Assembly: GCA_002453275.1 (NCBI GenBank)
Contig: DKGN01000101.1
Location: forward strand, 1 to 12,467
DNA length: 12,467 bases
DNA from: Caryophanales bacterium UBA6769
Lineage (GTDB): Bacteria > Bacillota > Bacilli > Bacillales > UBA6769
Direction of reading: 5' to 3'
The position numbers were made by a program, and so were the translations under genes. Shown in pieces: positions 1 through 8,302 of the stretch. A model generated the notes under the pieces. That model did no database searches. It saw only the letters and a list, made by a program, of their open reading frames with translations, and was not told where the DNA came from. Numbering within the stretch: position 1 is the stretch's first letter; each line of letters begins with the position of its first letter.

Positions 1-199
1 TTTTTGGGACTCGCGTTTTCATTTTTTTCGGTTGGTCCACAGCAGCAATGACTTCTATCTTTTTTTTCGCAAATAGTCCGAGGAAGCCGCCTATCGATAC
101 GTTTTTTGAAACGAGAATGATAGCCTCGTCACCTAACTCCTGACGGATTTGCTCCATCGCTTCAGGCATTGAAGATGCAATGTATTTTTTTACTTTCAT
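1..199 (-). CDS. flhF: FlhF, SRP-type flagellar GTPase (N-terminal part only)
   Basis: Only the first 66 codons are in the window; the gene continues past the left edge, so the GTPase domain is not visible. The fragment begins MKVKKYIASSMPEAM and contains GGFLGLFAKKKIEVIAAV, the typical start of Bacillus FlhF (the B domain that precedes the N and G domains). FlhF is a membrane-associated SRP-family GTPase that sets the position and number of flagella, acting with FlhG. The ATG at 199-197 overlaps the flhA TGA at 198-196 as ATGA, a 4-base overlap expected to couple translation. An SD-like TAGGAGTGGTGA lies just upstream, inside the end of flhA. Identity is firm from the N-terminus and the position after flhA. 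Confidence 0.9.
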   Translation of the reverse strand, partial: MKVKKYIASSMPEAMEQIRQELGDEAIILVSKNVSIGGFLGLFAKKKIEVIAAVDQPKKMKTRVPK

Positions 200-2226
200 A
201 AATTCACCACTCCTACGCTTTGGACTTCCACATCCGGCTCTAACTCGTTATAAGAAAGAACGGCTACGTCCGGCATATACCTTTCAATCAATTGTTTCAC
301 ATACATACGTACGGCTGGTGAGCAAAGTAAAATAGCTGATTGTTCCCAAGCGATTGTTTCAATTTCATTTTTAATACTGTGGAACATCCGCTCACTTTCA
401 GTTGGGTCCATTGCTAAATAGTTCCCATGCTCCGTTTGCTTGATTGAGTCTGCAATTAATTTTTCGACAGAGCCTCCTAGTGTTAATACTTTAATCACAT
501 TATTTTCGCCAATGAATTGATTTGTGAGCTGCCTGGCGAGTGATTGTCTAACATACTCCGTTAACAACTCGGTATCCTTTGTCATTGGAGCGAAGTCTCC
601 TAGCGTTTCAAAAATAACAGGCAAATTTCTAATTGCCACTCGTTCCCTTAACAGCTTGGCTAACACTTTTTGAACATCGCCAACTGATAGATGCTCAGGG
701 GTCACTTCTTCAACAGTAGTTGGATGTGTCTCCTTTAAATGCTCAATTAATTGCTTCGTCTCTTCCCTTCCGAGCAACTCATAGGCATACTTTTTTATAA
801 TTTCTGTTAGATGGGTCGAAATGACAGAGGGCGGATCAACGACCGTATATCCAGCTATATCAGCCTTTTCTTTCATTTCTTCATTAATCCATAGTGCAGG
901 TAATCCAAATGCTGGTTCTGTCGTTTCGATACCTTCAATCGTTTCGTCATCGATTCCCGGACTCATTGCCAAATAGTGATCTAACATGATAGAACCGGTT
1001 GCAACTGGATTCCCTTTCACTTTAATCCGGTATTCATTCGGTTGCAGTTGAATATTATCTCGAATTCTAACAACCGGAATGACGAGTCCAATCTCAAGGG
1101 CAAGCTGCCTTCTAATCATGATGATTCGATCAAGTAAATCGCCACCTTGATTTGCGTCAGCTAGTGGAATTAAGCCATAACCAAATTCAAATTCAATCGG
1201 ATCAAATCCAATGATATCCATCACGCTTTCAGGGCTTTTAAATTGCTCTGTTTGGACTTCATCAACATCATCAATTTCTAGCTGTTCTTGTTCACGTTGC
1301 GATCGAAGAAGAACGAAGCCACCAGACGCAACCGTGAGTGAAATTGGGATTGTAATGAAATTGTTTATCGGTGTGAAGATGCCTAAAAGGAAAATAGTCG
1401 TTCCTGCAATAATAAGCATATTTGGATAAGATAATAACTGACCTGTAACGTCTTCACCTAGGTTTCCGTCTGAAGCTGCTCTCGTGACAACGATTCCTGT
1501 CGCGGTTGAGACAATTAGGGCAGGAATTTGAGATACGAGACCGTCACCGACAGTGAGTAGCGTATACGTTGTAACGGCGCTTCCAAGATCCATCCCCATC
1601 TGCATCATTCCGACAATTATTCCGAAGATGATGTTAATGATAACGATAATGATTCCAGCAATCGCATCACCTTTAACAAACTTACTCGCCCCGTCCATCG
1701 CACCATAGAAGTCAGCTTCTTTTTCAATTTTCTCTCTGCGATCTCTTGCCTCTGTGTCCGATATCATACCGGCATTTAAGTCGGCATCGATACTCATTTG
1801 CTTCCCTGGCATTGCATCTAGCGTAAACCGAGCAGCGACTTCAGAGACTCTTTCTGCACCTTTCGTAATCACGATAAATTGAATGATAACTAAAATCAGG
1901 AAGACGACAAAACCGACGAGAACGTTTCCACCGATAACAAAATTTCCAAACGTATCAATGACGTTCCCGGCCTCTGCCTTACTTAAAATTGATCTTGTCG
2001 TCGACACATTTAATCCTAGCCGAAATAATGTGACAAGTAATAATAGTGAAGGGAAAACGGAAAACTGTAATGGCTCATTCATGTTCATTGAGACAAGAAT
2101 AATAATTAAGGCAAGTAGAATATTAGAGATAATTAAAAAGTCTAGTAAAACTGGCGGAAATGGAATGACGAGCATCGCAATGATGAGAATAACACCAAGT
2201 AATACTGATAAGTTTTTAAATGACAT
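196..2226 (-). CDS. flhA: FlhA, flagellar type III export gate protein
   Basis: FlhA forms a nonameric ring in the flagellar export gate. Its membrane half takes part in proton-driven export and its cytoplasmic half docks export substrates and chaperones. The protein has 676 residues, about the Bacillus family length. Residues 1-310 are strongly hydrophobic with several membrane segments. The loop at about 139-153 carries MPGKQMSIDADLNAG, the FHIPEP family signature, followed by the conserved acidic and basic stretch and DFYGAMDGASKFVKGDAIAG. From about residue 330 onward is the soluble FlhA-C domain. The ATG at 2226 follows a strong SD (AGGGAGGTTC), 21 bases after flhB. The end overlaps flhF by 4 bases. 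No frameshift or missing signature residue is visible. Confidence 0.97.
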   Translation of the reverse strand: MSFKNLSVLLGVILIIAMLVIPFPPVLLDFLIISNILLALIIILVSMNMNEPLQFSVFPSLLLLVTLFRLGLNVSTTRSILSKAEAGNVIDTFGNFVIGGNVLVGFVVFLILVIIQFIVITKGAERVSEVAARFTLDAMPGKQMSIDADLNAGMISDTEARDRREKIEKEADFYGAMDGASKFVKGDAIAGIIIVIINIIFGIIVGMMQMGMDLGSAVTTYTLLTVGDGLVSQIPALIVSTATGIVVTRAASDGNLGEDVTGQLLSYPNMLIIAGTTIFLLGIFTPINNFITIPISLTVASGGFVLLRSQREQEQLEIDDVDEVQTEQFKSPESVMDIIGFDPIEFEFGYGLIPLADANQGGDLLDRIIMIRRQLALEIGLVIPVVRIRDNIQLQPNEYRIKVKGNPVATGSIMLDHYLAMSPGIDDETIEGIETTEPAFGLPALWINEEMKEKADIAGYTVVDPPSVISTHLTEIIKKYAYELLGREETKQLIEHLKETHPTTVEEVTPEHLSVGDVQKVLAKLLRERVAIRNLPVIFETLGDFAPMTKDTELLTEYVRQSLARQLTNQFIGENNVIKVLTLGGSVEKLIADSIKQTEHGNYLAMDPTESERMFHSIKNEIETIAWEQSAILLCSPAVRMYVKQLIERYMPDVAVLSYNELEPDVEVQSVGVVNL

Positions 2227-2247
2227 GAATGAACCTCCCTTCTCGCT

Positions 2248-3330
2248 TTAAATTTTCTTTTTCAATCTATATACATAGGCAAGCACTTCAGCAACGGCTT
2301 TAAATAATTGTTCAGGTACGACATCACCGATCTCAGCTTCGTTATAAAGTGCACGAGCAAGTCGACGGTTTTCTACAATTACAACATCATGTGAGCGCGC
2401 AATTGTTTTTATCTTTAATGCAAGATAGTCAATACCTTTCGCCGTTATTTGTGGTGCCTCCATATCATCTTCATCATAATTAAGTGCAACCGCATAATGT
2501 GTCGGGTTTGTTATAACGACATCAGCCTTTGGGACTTCTTGCATCATACGCTGCATAGCCATTTGACGCTGGCGTTCTTTTATTTTTGACTTTATAAGTG
2601 GGTCACCTTCGATTTTTTTATGTTCATCCTTTACCTCTTGTTTCGACATCCGAATACTTTTCTCATAATCATATTTCTGGTAAACGTAGTCGAATATGGA
2701 TAGAAAGATTAGCAGTATGGAAGTAAACACTCCCATTCTTGCGACTAACCCCCCAATGACGCTTAAGGAGGTTGCAGGTGATGTTGAAGCAAGTCGGAAT
2801 ACATTCTCTTTATTCATCCATAAAATGATACACGCCACAAGAGCAACAAACGTAATTTTGAGCATTGATTTGAGCAACTCTACGAGAGCCCGTGCTGAAA
2901 ATATTCGTTTCGCTCCTTGAAGCGGATTAATTCTTTCCAATTTAAACATGAGTGGTTTTGCCGAGAACAAAAAACCAACTTGCATGTAATTACTCAAGAG
3001 TGCCCCAACAATTGCTGCTAAAAAAATCGGCAATACGATTTTTGCAGCTTGAATCGTCAACTCACTCATGACGAGACTGACTGTTTCTTCGGAAACACCC
3101 ATTAGAGCATATTCATTAAAGCTTTTTTCGAAAATTAGAAATAGATCATCACGTAAAAAGCGACCAAAAAACCATAAAAACAAAAATACAAATAAAAGTA
3201 TAATTGCTGTGTTTACATCTTGACTTTTAGCAACTCTTCCTTCTTGGCGTGAGTCTTCGCGTTTCTTTGGGGTTGCTTTTTCAGTTTTCTCTTGAGAAAA
3301 AAATTGTAAATCAATCCGTATATATGACAA
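2248..3330 (-). CDS. flhB: FlhB, flagellar export gate and substrate-specificity switch
   Basis: FlhB is the export-gate protein whose self-cleavage allows the switch from rod/hook to filament substrates, triggered by FliK. The 360 residues match the Bacillus length. The N-terminus (DLQFFSQEKTEKATPKKREDSRQEGRVAKS) is typical of the family. About four membrane segments lie between residues 40 and 215, then a charged linker, then the cytoplasmic domain with the autocleavage motif NPTH at 275-278 in VVITNPTHYAVAL. The start is TTG (3330-3328), because no ATG or GTG gives the conserved N-terminus. The SD is only a G-run (GGGGGCG), which also encodes the glycine-rich end of FliR. The gap to fliR is 2 bases, so coupling is likely. 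FliK, its partner, lies at the right end of the window. Confidence 0.97.
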   Translation of the reverse strand: MSYIRIDLQFFSQEKTEKATPKKREDSRQEGRVAKSQDVNTAIILLFVFLFLWFFGRFLRDDLFLIFEKSFNEYALMGVSEETVSLVMSELTIQAAKIVLPIFLAAIVGALLSNYMQVGFLFSAKPLMFKLERINPLQGAKRIFSARALVELLKSMLKITFVALVACIILWMNKENVFRLASTSPATSLSVIGGLVARMGVFTSILLIFLSIFDYVYQKYDYEKSIRMSKQEVKDEHKKIEGDPLIKSKIKERQRQMAMQRMMQEVPKADVVITNPTHYAVALNYDEDDMEAPQITAKGIDYLALKIKTIARSHDVVIVENRRLARALYNEAEIGDVVPEQLFKAVAEVLAYVYRLKKKI

Positions 3331-3332
3331 GC

Positions 3333-4112
3333 TTACACGCCCCCGGCAAGTCTCATTAATGTTTTCATGACTGAAAACATTTCTTTAAACAGATAGTTAG
3401 CCATAGAGAAAATAACTGAAAACGAAACGAGCAATGCAACAAAGCTAACAAAAATCTTAAGGGGTAACCCTACAACAAACACATTCACTTGTGGAACTGT
3501 TCTGGCGATAATTCCCAACGCAATATCAACTAAAAACAGTGAGCCAACAACAGGAATTGACATTTGGAATGCAATGATAAACATCGTCATGAAGCTTTGT
3601 GTGACATGCTTTGCTGTTTGACCTTCTGAAAAAGGCAAAAATAGCTTGTCAACCGGTATAATAGTATAGCTATTAAAAATCCCGTCCAAAAGCAAAAGGT
3701 GTCCATCTACAGACAATAGAAATAACAAAGCGAATATATAAAAAAACTGTCCTAATAACGGTGTTTGTGCCCCAGTTTGTGGATCAACGATATTTGCAAT
3801 AGCAAAACCCATTTGAAAGTCGATAAACCCACCAGCAACCTGTACTGCATAAAAAATCAACATTGCGATTAAGCCAATACACGCTCCAATCATCGCTTCT
3901 TTTAAAATTAATAAATAGTACGTACCATCGACGACGAGCTCTAGTGGATGTTCAATGGCAAAGCCAACAAAAAAAGCAAGAGCCGCTGAAATAAGGATTT
4001 TATTCATAATAGGAATGTTCCGATATGAAAATAACGGCGCCGTAACAAAAAAGGCACTAATTCTTACAAAAATGAGTAAAAACAATGGTAAATTAACGAG
4101 AATTTGCTCCAT
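3333..4112 (-). CDS. fliR: FliR, flagellar export gate membrane protein
   Basis: FliR joins FliP and FliQ in the helical export-gate core (FliP5-FliQ4-FliR1) inside the MS ring. The protein is almost wholly hydrophobic, with family features such as LFLLIFVRISAFFVTAPLFS near the start, GGFIDFQMGFAIANIVDPQTG in the middle, and LPLKIFVSFVALL near the end. I use the ATG at 4112, which overlaps the fliQ stop by one base (TGATG) and gives 259 residues, the usual Bacillus length. A TTG immediately upstream (4115) would add one residue. It has slightly better spacing from the weak AAAGG SD, so it cannot be excluded. It is followed 2 bases later by flhB. Confidence 0.95.
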   Translation of the reverse strand: MEQILVNLPLFLLIFVRISAFFVTAPLFSYRNIPIMNKILISAALAFFVGFAIEHPLELVVDGTYYLLILKEAMIGACIGLIAMLIFYAVQVAGGFIDFQMGFAIANIVDPQTGAQTPLLGQFFYIFALLFLLSVDGHLLLLDGIFNSYTIIPVDKLFLPFSEGQTAKHVTQSFMTMFIIAFQMSIPVVGSLFLVDIALGIIARTVPQVNVFVVGLPLKIFVSFVALLVSFSVIFSMANYLFKEMFSVMKTLMRLAGGV

Positions 4113-4381
4113 CAACTAACAAACCTTTGCAAATTTGAAAACATATCGTAGGTAAAATTAAGAATTTGCGATAACATCCATGGTCCGAAAAATATTAATG
4201 AGACAAGCACTGCAATAATTTTCGGAATGAAGGCTAACGTCTGCTCTTGTATTTGAGTTGTTGCTTGAAAGACACTAACGAGTAGCCCAACAGCCAAGGC
4301 AATAATGAGCAATGGTGCTGCGATAAGTAAGGTTGTAAAAACCGCTCTTTCCGCAAGCGAGATAACAAAATCTGGCGTCAT
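4112..4381 (-). CDS. fliQ: FliQ, small flagellar export gate membrane protein
   Basis: An 89-residue protein with two hydrophobic segments (about residues 15-38 and 49-72) joined by FQATTQIQEQTLAFIPKI, the conserved FliQ loop. FliQ supplies four copies to the FliPQR export-gate core. The ATG at 4381 is preceded by a clear SD (TAGGTGA, about 8 bases away). The 48-base gap to fliP is one of the longer gaps here and shows no hairpin or promoter that I can support. The stop codon overlaps the start of fliR. Length and sequence are standard for the family. Confidence 0.96.
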   Translation of the reverse strand: MTPDFVISLAERAVFTTLLIAAPLLIIALAVGLLVSVFQATTQIQEQTLAFIPKIIAVLVSLIFFGPWMLSQILNFTYDMFSNLQRFVS

Positions 4382-4429
4382 TCTTATTCACCTACTTTAC
4401 GAATTGCAACCTAATTTTCTTTGCTTATT

Positions 4430-5095
4430 CTATTGATAGCTTAAGAGAAGCGATTGGACGATAAGAAACCAACCATCTACTAAAACGAAAAGTAAAATTT
4501 TAAACGGCAATGAGATCATAATTGGTGGCAACATCATCATCCCCATAGACATTAAAACACTTGCAACAACCATATCTATAATTAAAAACGGAACAAAAAT
4601 CATAAATCCAATTTCAAATGCCGTTTTTAACTCACTAATGACAAATGCCGGTACGAGTACGGTTAATGGGATGTTATGAATCGATTCAGGTCGCTCCATC
4701 TTCGAATAATTCATAAATAAAGCTAAATCTTTTTGTCTCGTATATTTAGCCATAAACTCTTTCATCGGTTTCGTACCTTCAGTAAATGCTTCTTGAGACG
4801 AAAGTTCTCCACTCGTTAATGGTTGAATTGCATTTTTATTGACGTCTTGAAACACAGGTGCCATTACGAAAAATGTGAGAAAAAGTGCCAAGCCAATTAA
4901 CACTTGATTCGGTGGCATTTGTTGTGTTGCAAGTGAGGTTCTTACGAATGAAAGAACGACAACAATTCTAGTAAAACATGTCATTAAAACTAAAATGGCA
5001 GGAGCCAATGAAAGAACCGTTAGCAAGAGCATTAATTGAACTGTCGTTGTTAAATTTTCCGGTTGATTCAACAAACCGGGTATCAATTCATTCAT
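4430..5095 (-). CDS. fliP: FliP, flagellar export gate core protein
   Basis: FliP forms the pentameric centre of the flagellar protein-export channel. The 221 residues match the Bacillus length. Conserved blocks are visible in order: LAPAILVLMTCFTRIVVVLS and RTSLATQQMPPNQVLIGLAL (about residues 30-72), FMNYSKMERPESI, PAFVISELKTAFEIGFMIF, and near the end DMVVASVLMSMGMMMLPPIM and SLPFKILLFVLVDGW. Unlike proteobacterial FliP, it has no obvious cleavable signal peptide. The ATG at 5095 overlaps the end of fliO by 8 bases and follows a good SD (AAAGGAG, 7 bases away). It ends with TAG. Confidence 0.97.
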   Translation of the reverse strand: MNELIPGLLNQPENLTTTVQLMLLLTVLSLAPAILVLMTCFTRIVVVLSFVRTSLATQQMPPNQVLIGLALFLTFFVMAPVFQDVNKNAIQPLTSGELSSQEAFTEGTKPMKEFMAKYTRQKDLALFMNYSKMERPESIHNIPLTVLVPAFVISELKTAFEIGFMIFVPFLIIDMVVASVLMSMGMMMLPPIMISLPFKILLFVLVDGWFLIVQSLLLSYQ

Positions 5096-5717
5096 CTCTT
5101 GACTCCTTTATCTCTACATCGTTGTATGCTTCCTTACGCTTATCAGTCATCTTTTTTAATTGTTGATCGAGTAATGCTGTAAAGCTCTGACTGTCGGAAG
5201 ACTTGCGATTTTGCAACCATTGCTTTGACTTTGAAATGATATCTTCGTCATTTGAGTTTTCTATATGCTGTTGCAAAATTTTCTCGACTTCATCTTCGTC
5301 TGATATTTCCTTTAATAACTGGATTGAATCAGAAACCCCAACAACGAGAACATGATCGCCAACCTTTACAATTTGGATAGAACGATTTTGTCCAACAGAT
5401 ATCCCGCTTAACGTTTCTAAGGCTCGATTACCTTGATAGGAACGTGTTCGCTTATTGACAAACTTTGCAAGTGAATAAATAAGAAATACGATAAAAGCTA
5501 GTGCAGCAAGCATTTTAATAATTGGAAATGATAGACTTTCAGATTCCCTCTCATCTGCTTCAACTGGATTATGAGTTGCCGGTTGTTCAGACTGCTCAGG
5601 CTCCTTATTTAGCCATTCATCAACGGTTGTATCCTTGCCAACTGCAACTAGAAGTGGATCATCAATAAGTAAAATACTAAAGCATAAGCAGATCATGACG
5701 GTGAGCTTTTTTAACAA
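5088..5717 (-). CDS. fliO: FliO/FliZ, export gate assembly protein
   Basis: FliO (FliZ in B. subtilis) is a poorly conserved membrane protein that helps the FliP ring assemble. Counting from an upstream GTG at 5726, the protein shows a hydrophobic N-terminal segment (residues 8-29) resembling a signal peptide, a polar acidic linker (31-66), one membrane helix (about 68-89), and the cytoplasmic FliO domain (about 100-142) with LETLSGISVGQNRSIQIVKV and GDHVLVVGVSD. A charged tail follows. I prefer the TTG at 5717: the sequence AGGTG at 5728-5724, which contains that GTG, is well placed as its SD (8 bases from AGG to TTG), while the GTG has no SD of its own. The choice changes three residues. 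It lies between cheY and fliP, as in Bacillus. Confidence 0.88.
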   Translation of the reverse strand: MLKKLTVMICLCFSILLIDDPLLVAVGKDTTVDEWLNKEPEQSEQPATHNPVEADERESESLSFPIIKMLAALAFIVFLIYSLAKFVNKRTRSYQGNRALETLSGISVGQNRSIQIVKVGDHVLVVGVSDSIQLLKEISDEDEVEKILQQHIENSNDEDIISKSKQWLQNRKSSDSQSFTALLDQQLKKMTDKRKEAYNDVEIKESRDE

Positions 5718-5728
5718 GTGGGACACCT
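5715..5728 (-). promoter_or_regulatory. fliO ribosome binding site with TTG start
   Basis: AGGTG (5728-5724) lies eight bases (counted from AGG) before TTG (5717-5715), just after the cheY stop. The GTG within it opens the longest frame but has no SD of its own. Confidence 0.55.
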
Positions 5729-5730
5729 AC

Positions 5731-6093
5731 TCAGCTTAAAGTCTTTTTGATCGCTTCTAGCACGCGATCGGCTTGAAAAGGTTTCACGATGAAGTCTTTT
5801 GCTCCTGCTTGAATCGCATCAATAACCATCGCCTGTTGGCCCATCGCAGAGCACATAATGATTTTGGCATCAGGATCAATTTCTTTAATCTTTTTCAACG
5901 AAGTAATGCCGTCCATTTCTGGCATTGTAATATCCATCGTCACTAGATCTGGTTTTAATTCTTTAAATTTCTCAACAGCCTCGGCCCCGTCTCCCGCTTC
6001 TCCTACAACTTCAAACCCATTTTTTGTTAAAATATCCTTAATCATCATACGCATGAATGCTGCGTCATCAACAATTAGAATGCGATTTGCCAT
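5731..6093 (-). CDS. cheY: CheY, chemotaxis response regulator
   Basis: A stand-alone receiver domain of 120 residues that, when phosphorylated by CheA, binds the flagellar switch and changes the direction of rotation. All receiver landmarks are present: the acidic pair D9-D10 in ILIVDD, the phospho-acceptor D54 in VTMDITMPEMDG, the switch hydroxyl residue S82 in MCSAMGQQ, and K104 in KDFIVKPFQ. The sequence closely resembles my recollection of Bacillus CheY. The start is ATG at 6093 with a G-rich SD (AGGGGGAA), 18 bases after fliY. Its place between fliY and fliO inside the fla/che operon supports the call as CheY rather than another receiver. In Bacilli CheY-P promotes counter-clockwise rotation (smooth swimming) and is dephosphorylated by FliY and CheC. 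Confidence 0.97.
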   Translation of the reverse strand: MANRILIVDDAAFMRMMIKDILTKNGFEVVGEAGDGAEAVEKFKELKPDLVTMDITMPEMDGITSLKKIKEIDPDAKIIMCSAMGQQAMVIDAIQAGAKDFIVKPFQADRVLEAIKKTLS

Positions 6094-6111
6094 CTTGTAA
6101 TTCCCCCTGAA

Positions 6112-7281
6112 TCATTGTAAGTTTCTAATTCTCTCTTTTTGACTAATAATGTCTGTTACACGTACTCCAAAATTTTCATCAATAACAACGACTTCACCCT
6201 TCGCAATCAGCTTCTGATTAACTAGAATATCAACAGGTTCACCTGCAAGCTTGTCTAATTCCACTACTGAACCGGCGGACAAATTTAAAATGTCTTTAAT
6301 TGGTTGACTCGTTCTCCCAAGCTCAACAGTAACTTGTAACGGAATATCAAGTAATAAATCTAAATTGTTCGAATCAGTGTCTTTATGGGCTACTTCTTTA
6401 AAGTCGGAAAATGCTACAGGTTGAACAGAAGAGGTTGGTCGCACTTGCTCATGCCCTAGACGATTACCAGATTGTTGCTCTTCATTCAATTGACTACTTG
6501 TTTCTTCTACACTTCGTTTTTCTTGAATTTTTTGATTTTCTTTTTTGTCCATTTGAGTGTCAGATTTCAACTCCTCTTCATCGATCGGATTTAAAAGTTC
6601 ATCAACCATATCTCTTGCAAATGGAATCGGTAAAATTTGCATAATTTTTGAATCTATGAGCTGACCGACTTTTAAGGAAAATGAAACTTTGACAAGATAT
6701 TCGTCATCTGGAATCCGATCAGTACCCTCACCTTCTTTTACATTGAGCTTCTCTATTGAAGGGGGGGAGATGTCGACTCGTTTGTTAAATATTGTTGACA
6801 TCGATGTCGAAGCTGATCCCATCATTTGATTCATCGCTTCCTGGACCGCGCTTAATTGAATCTCATTTAAACTTTCATTTTCAAGATTGGTTCCATCGCC
6901 ACCAAGCATTAAATCAGCAATAATTTGTGCATCTCGTTCTTGGATAACTAGAACATTCTCACCTTCAAAGCCCTCTGTGTATTTCACATTGATCGCAACA
7001 TTCGGCTCCGGAAATTCAACTTCTAAGTTTTTTCTCACAATTAATGAAACCGACGGTGTTGTAATATCTACCTTTTGATTTAATAAAAGGGATAAAGCGG
7101 TTGAAGCACTACCAAATGAAATGTTACCCATCTCACCAAGTGCGTCTTGTTCGATTGTTGACAAATGTTGCTCTAGAGTTATGTGCTCCGCTTCACTTTC
7201 TTCGGCTTTGTTCTCGTCTTGATTGTCTCCACCTGTCAATAACGCATCAATTTCTTCTTGTGACAGCATCCCATCAGTCAT
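6112..7281 (-). CDS. fliY: FliY, switch protein and CheY-P phosphatase (CheC-FliN fusion)
   Basis: FliY is the Gram-positive switch component that combines a CheC-type CheY-P phosphatase with a FliN-like C-ring domain. The 389 residues contain, in order: an N-terminal peptide MLSQEEIDALLTGG, like the CheY-P-binding peptide of FliM; a CheC-like domain (about 35-235); a polar, charged linker (about 236-300); and a FliN/SpoA domain (about 305-385). Both copies of the phosphatase signature (D/S)xxxExxNx22P are intact: D46-E50-N53-P76 and S144-E148-N151-P174, so both sites are predicted active. The ATG at 7281 overlaps the end of fliM by 8 bases and follows AAGGAG with 9-base spacing. A 7-base C run (plus-strand G at 6761-6767) encodes the SPP of the second site. 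Confidence 0.97.
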   Translation of the reverse strand: MTDGMLSQEEIDALLTGGDNQDENKAEESEAEHITLEQHLSTIEQDALGEMGNISFGSASTALSLLLNQKVDITTPSVSLIVRKNLEVEFPEPNVAINVKYTEGFEGENVLVIQERDAQIIADLMLGGDGTNLENESLNEIQLSAVQEAMNQMMGSASTSMSTIFNKRVDISPPSIEKLNVKEGEGTDRIPDDEYLVKVSFSLKVGQLIDSKIMQILPIPFARDMVDELLNPIDEEELKSDTQMDKKENQKIQEKRSVEETSSQLNEEQQSGNRLGHEQVRPTSSVQPVAFSDFKEVAHKDTDSNNLDLLLDIPLQVTVELGRTSQPIKDILNLSAGSVVELDKLAGEPVDILVNQKLIAKGEVVVIDENFGVRVTDIISQKERIRNLQ

Positions 7282-8269
7282 CCATATTCACTCCTTCCTC
7301 AAGCACCTCTAACACTTGGAACGCCATACGATTATTTTTTGTTCCTGGTTGACCTAAAAACTTCGGTGTCTTACCTACTTTTATCGTTAGTGGCTCATCT
7401 ATTTTTTGTTTAAGTGGTATAACATCGTTGAGACCTAGTTGTAAAAATTCATGAATCGAGATCTGAGACGTACCGAGTTCAGTCACAAGGGGTAATTGTG
7501 CTTGGCGAATTCGCTTTTGCAACAATTCAACTTCTTCCTCAGAGATTTTCTTTTGATTTGTTTGCATCCAGTAGTGCATTGATAAATTCGGGATAATCGG
7601 TTCAAGTACAACATGTGGAATGCAAATGTTAATTAATCCACTCGTTTCAGCTATCGACATCGTTAACGAAATAACGACAACTGTTTCATTCGGAGAAACG
7701 AGCTGTAAAAATTGCGGGTTTACCTCGAAATCAAGCATTATTGGCTCCAAATCTATAATGGACTGCCACGCTTCTTGAAAAGAGGCTAATGAGCTTTCGA
7801 ATAGCTGATTCATTAGTCTAGTCTCAATCTCTGTTAAATTCTCGACTTTGTTAACACTTTCACCTTTACCCCCAAGCATGCGATCAAGCATGGCGAAAGA
7901 GATATTCGGGTTCACTTCAATTAACATTCTGCCTTCTAAGGGAGGCGCTTCAAATATATTCATAATCGTCATTGATGGAACGGAACGAATGAATTCTTCA
8001 TATGGTAACTGCTCAACAGAAGCAACAGAAATATCAACATACGTACGTAATTGTGCTGAAAATAACGTCGTTAATAATCGAGCAAAGTTTTCGTGTATCC
8101 TCGTCATGCTACGGATTTGATCTTTAGAAAAACGAAGGGCACGTTTAAAATCATACACTTTCACTTTTTGTTCTTTTTCTTCTAATTTTAATTCTTCCGC
8201 ATCCATTTCACCTGTAGATATAGCAGAAAGGAGCGCATCTATCTCATTTTGTGATAATATATCCGCCAA
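7274..8269 (-). CDS. fliM: FliM, flagellar motor switch protein
   Basis: FliM forms the middle of the C ring and receives CheY-P. The N-terminus ADILSQNEIDALLSAISTGE is the CheY-P-binding peptide. A CheC-like middle domain follows (RALRFSKDQIRSMTRIHENFARLLTT, the GGKGES motif, EVNPQFLQLVSPNETVVVISL), then a SpoA/FliN-like C-terminal domain ending in PKFLGQPG. I prefer the TTG at 8269 (331 residues, MADILSQNEID), which matches the usual family start. The GAGGTGA at 8281-8275 is then a near-ideal SD with 8 bases between GAGG and TTG. A GTG at 8278, inside that SD, would add three residues and has only a weaker AGGA upstream. The end overlaps fliY by 8 bases. Confidence 0.95.
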   Translation of the reverse strand: MADILSQNEIDALLSAISTGEMDAEELKLEEKEQKVKVYDFKRALRFSKDQIRSMTRIHENFARLLTTLFSAQLRTYVDISVASVEQLPYEEFIRSVPSMTIMNIFEAPPLEGRMLIEVNPNISFAMLDRMLGGKGESVNKVENLTEIETRLMNQLFESSLASFQEAWQSIIDLEPIMLDFEVNPQFLQLVSPNETVVVISLTMSIAETSGLINICIPHVVLEPIIPNLSMHYWMQTNQKKISEEEVELLQKRIRQAQLPLVTELGTSQISIHEFLQLGLNDVIPLKQKIDEPLTIKVGKTPKFLGQPGTKNNRMAFQVLEVLEEGVNMDD

Positions 8270-8281
8270 AGGCCTCACCTC
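8267..8281 (-). promoter_or_regulatory. fliM ribosome binding site with TTG start
   Basis: On the minus strand GAGGTGA (8281-8275) is followed after five bases by TTG (8269-8267). This SD includes the GTG that opens the longest reading frame, which argues that the GTG is part of the binding site and not the start codon. Confidence 0.65.
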
Positions 8282-8302
8282 TGTTTCCTAAGCCTTGAAA
8301 GT

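Noticed and set aside
1883..2251. Plus-strand open frame of 122 codons opposite flhA
   Set aside because: It is antisense to the conserved membrane domain of flhA, has no recognisable family and no convincing SD; a shadow of the real gene.
4382..4429. Possible internal promoter in the fliP-fliQ gap
   Set aside because: I could not find a convincing pair of -35 and -10 boxes with proper spacing for SigA or SigD on the coding strand.
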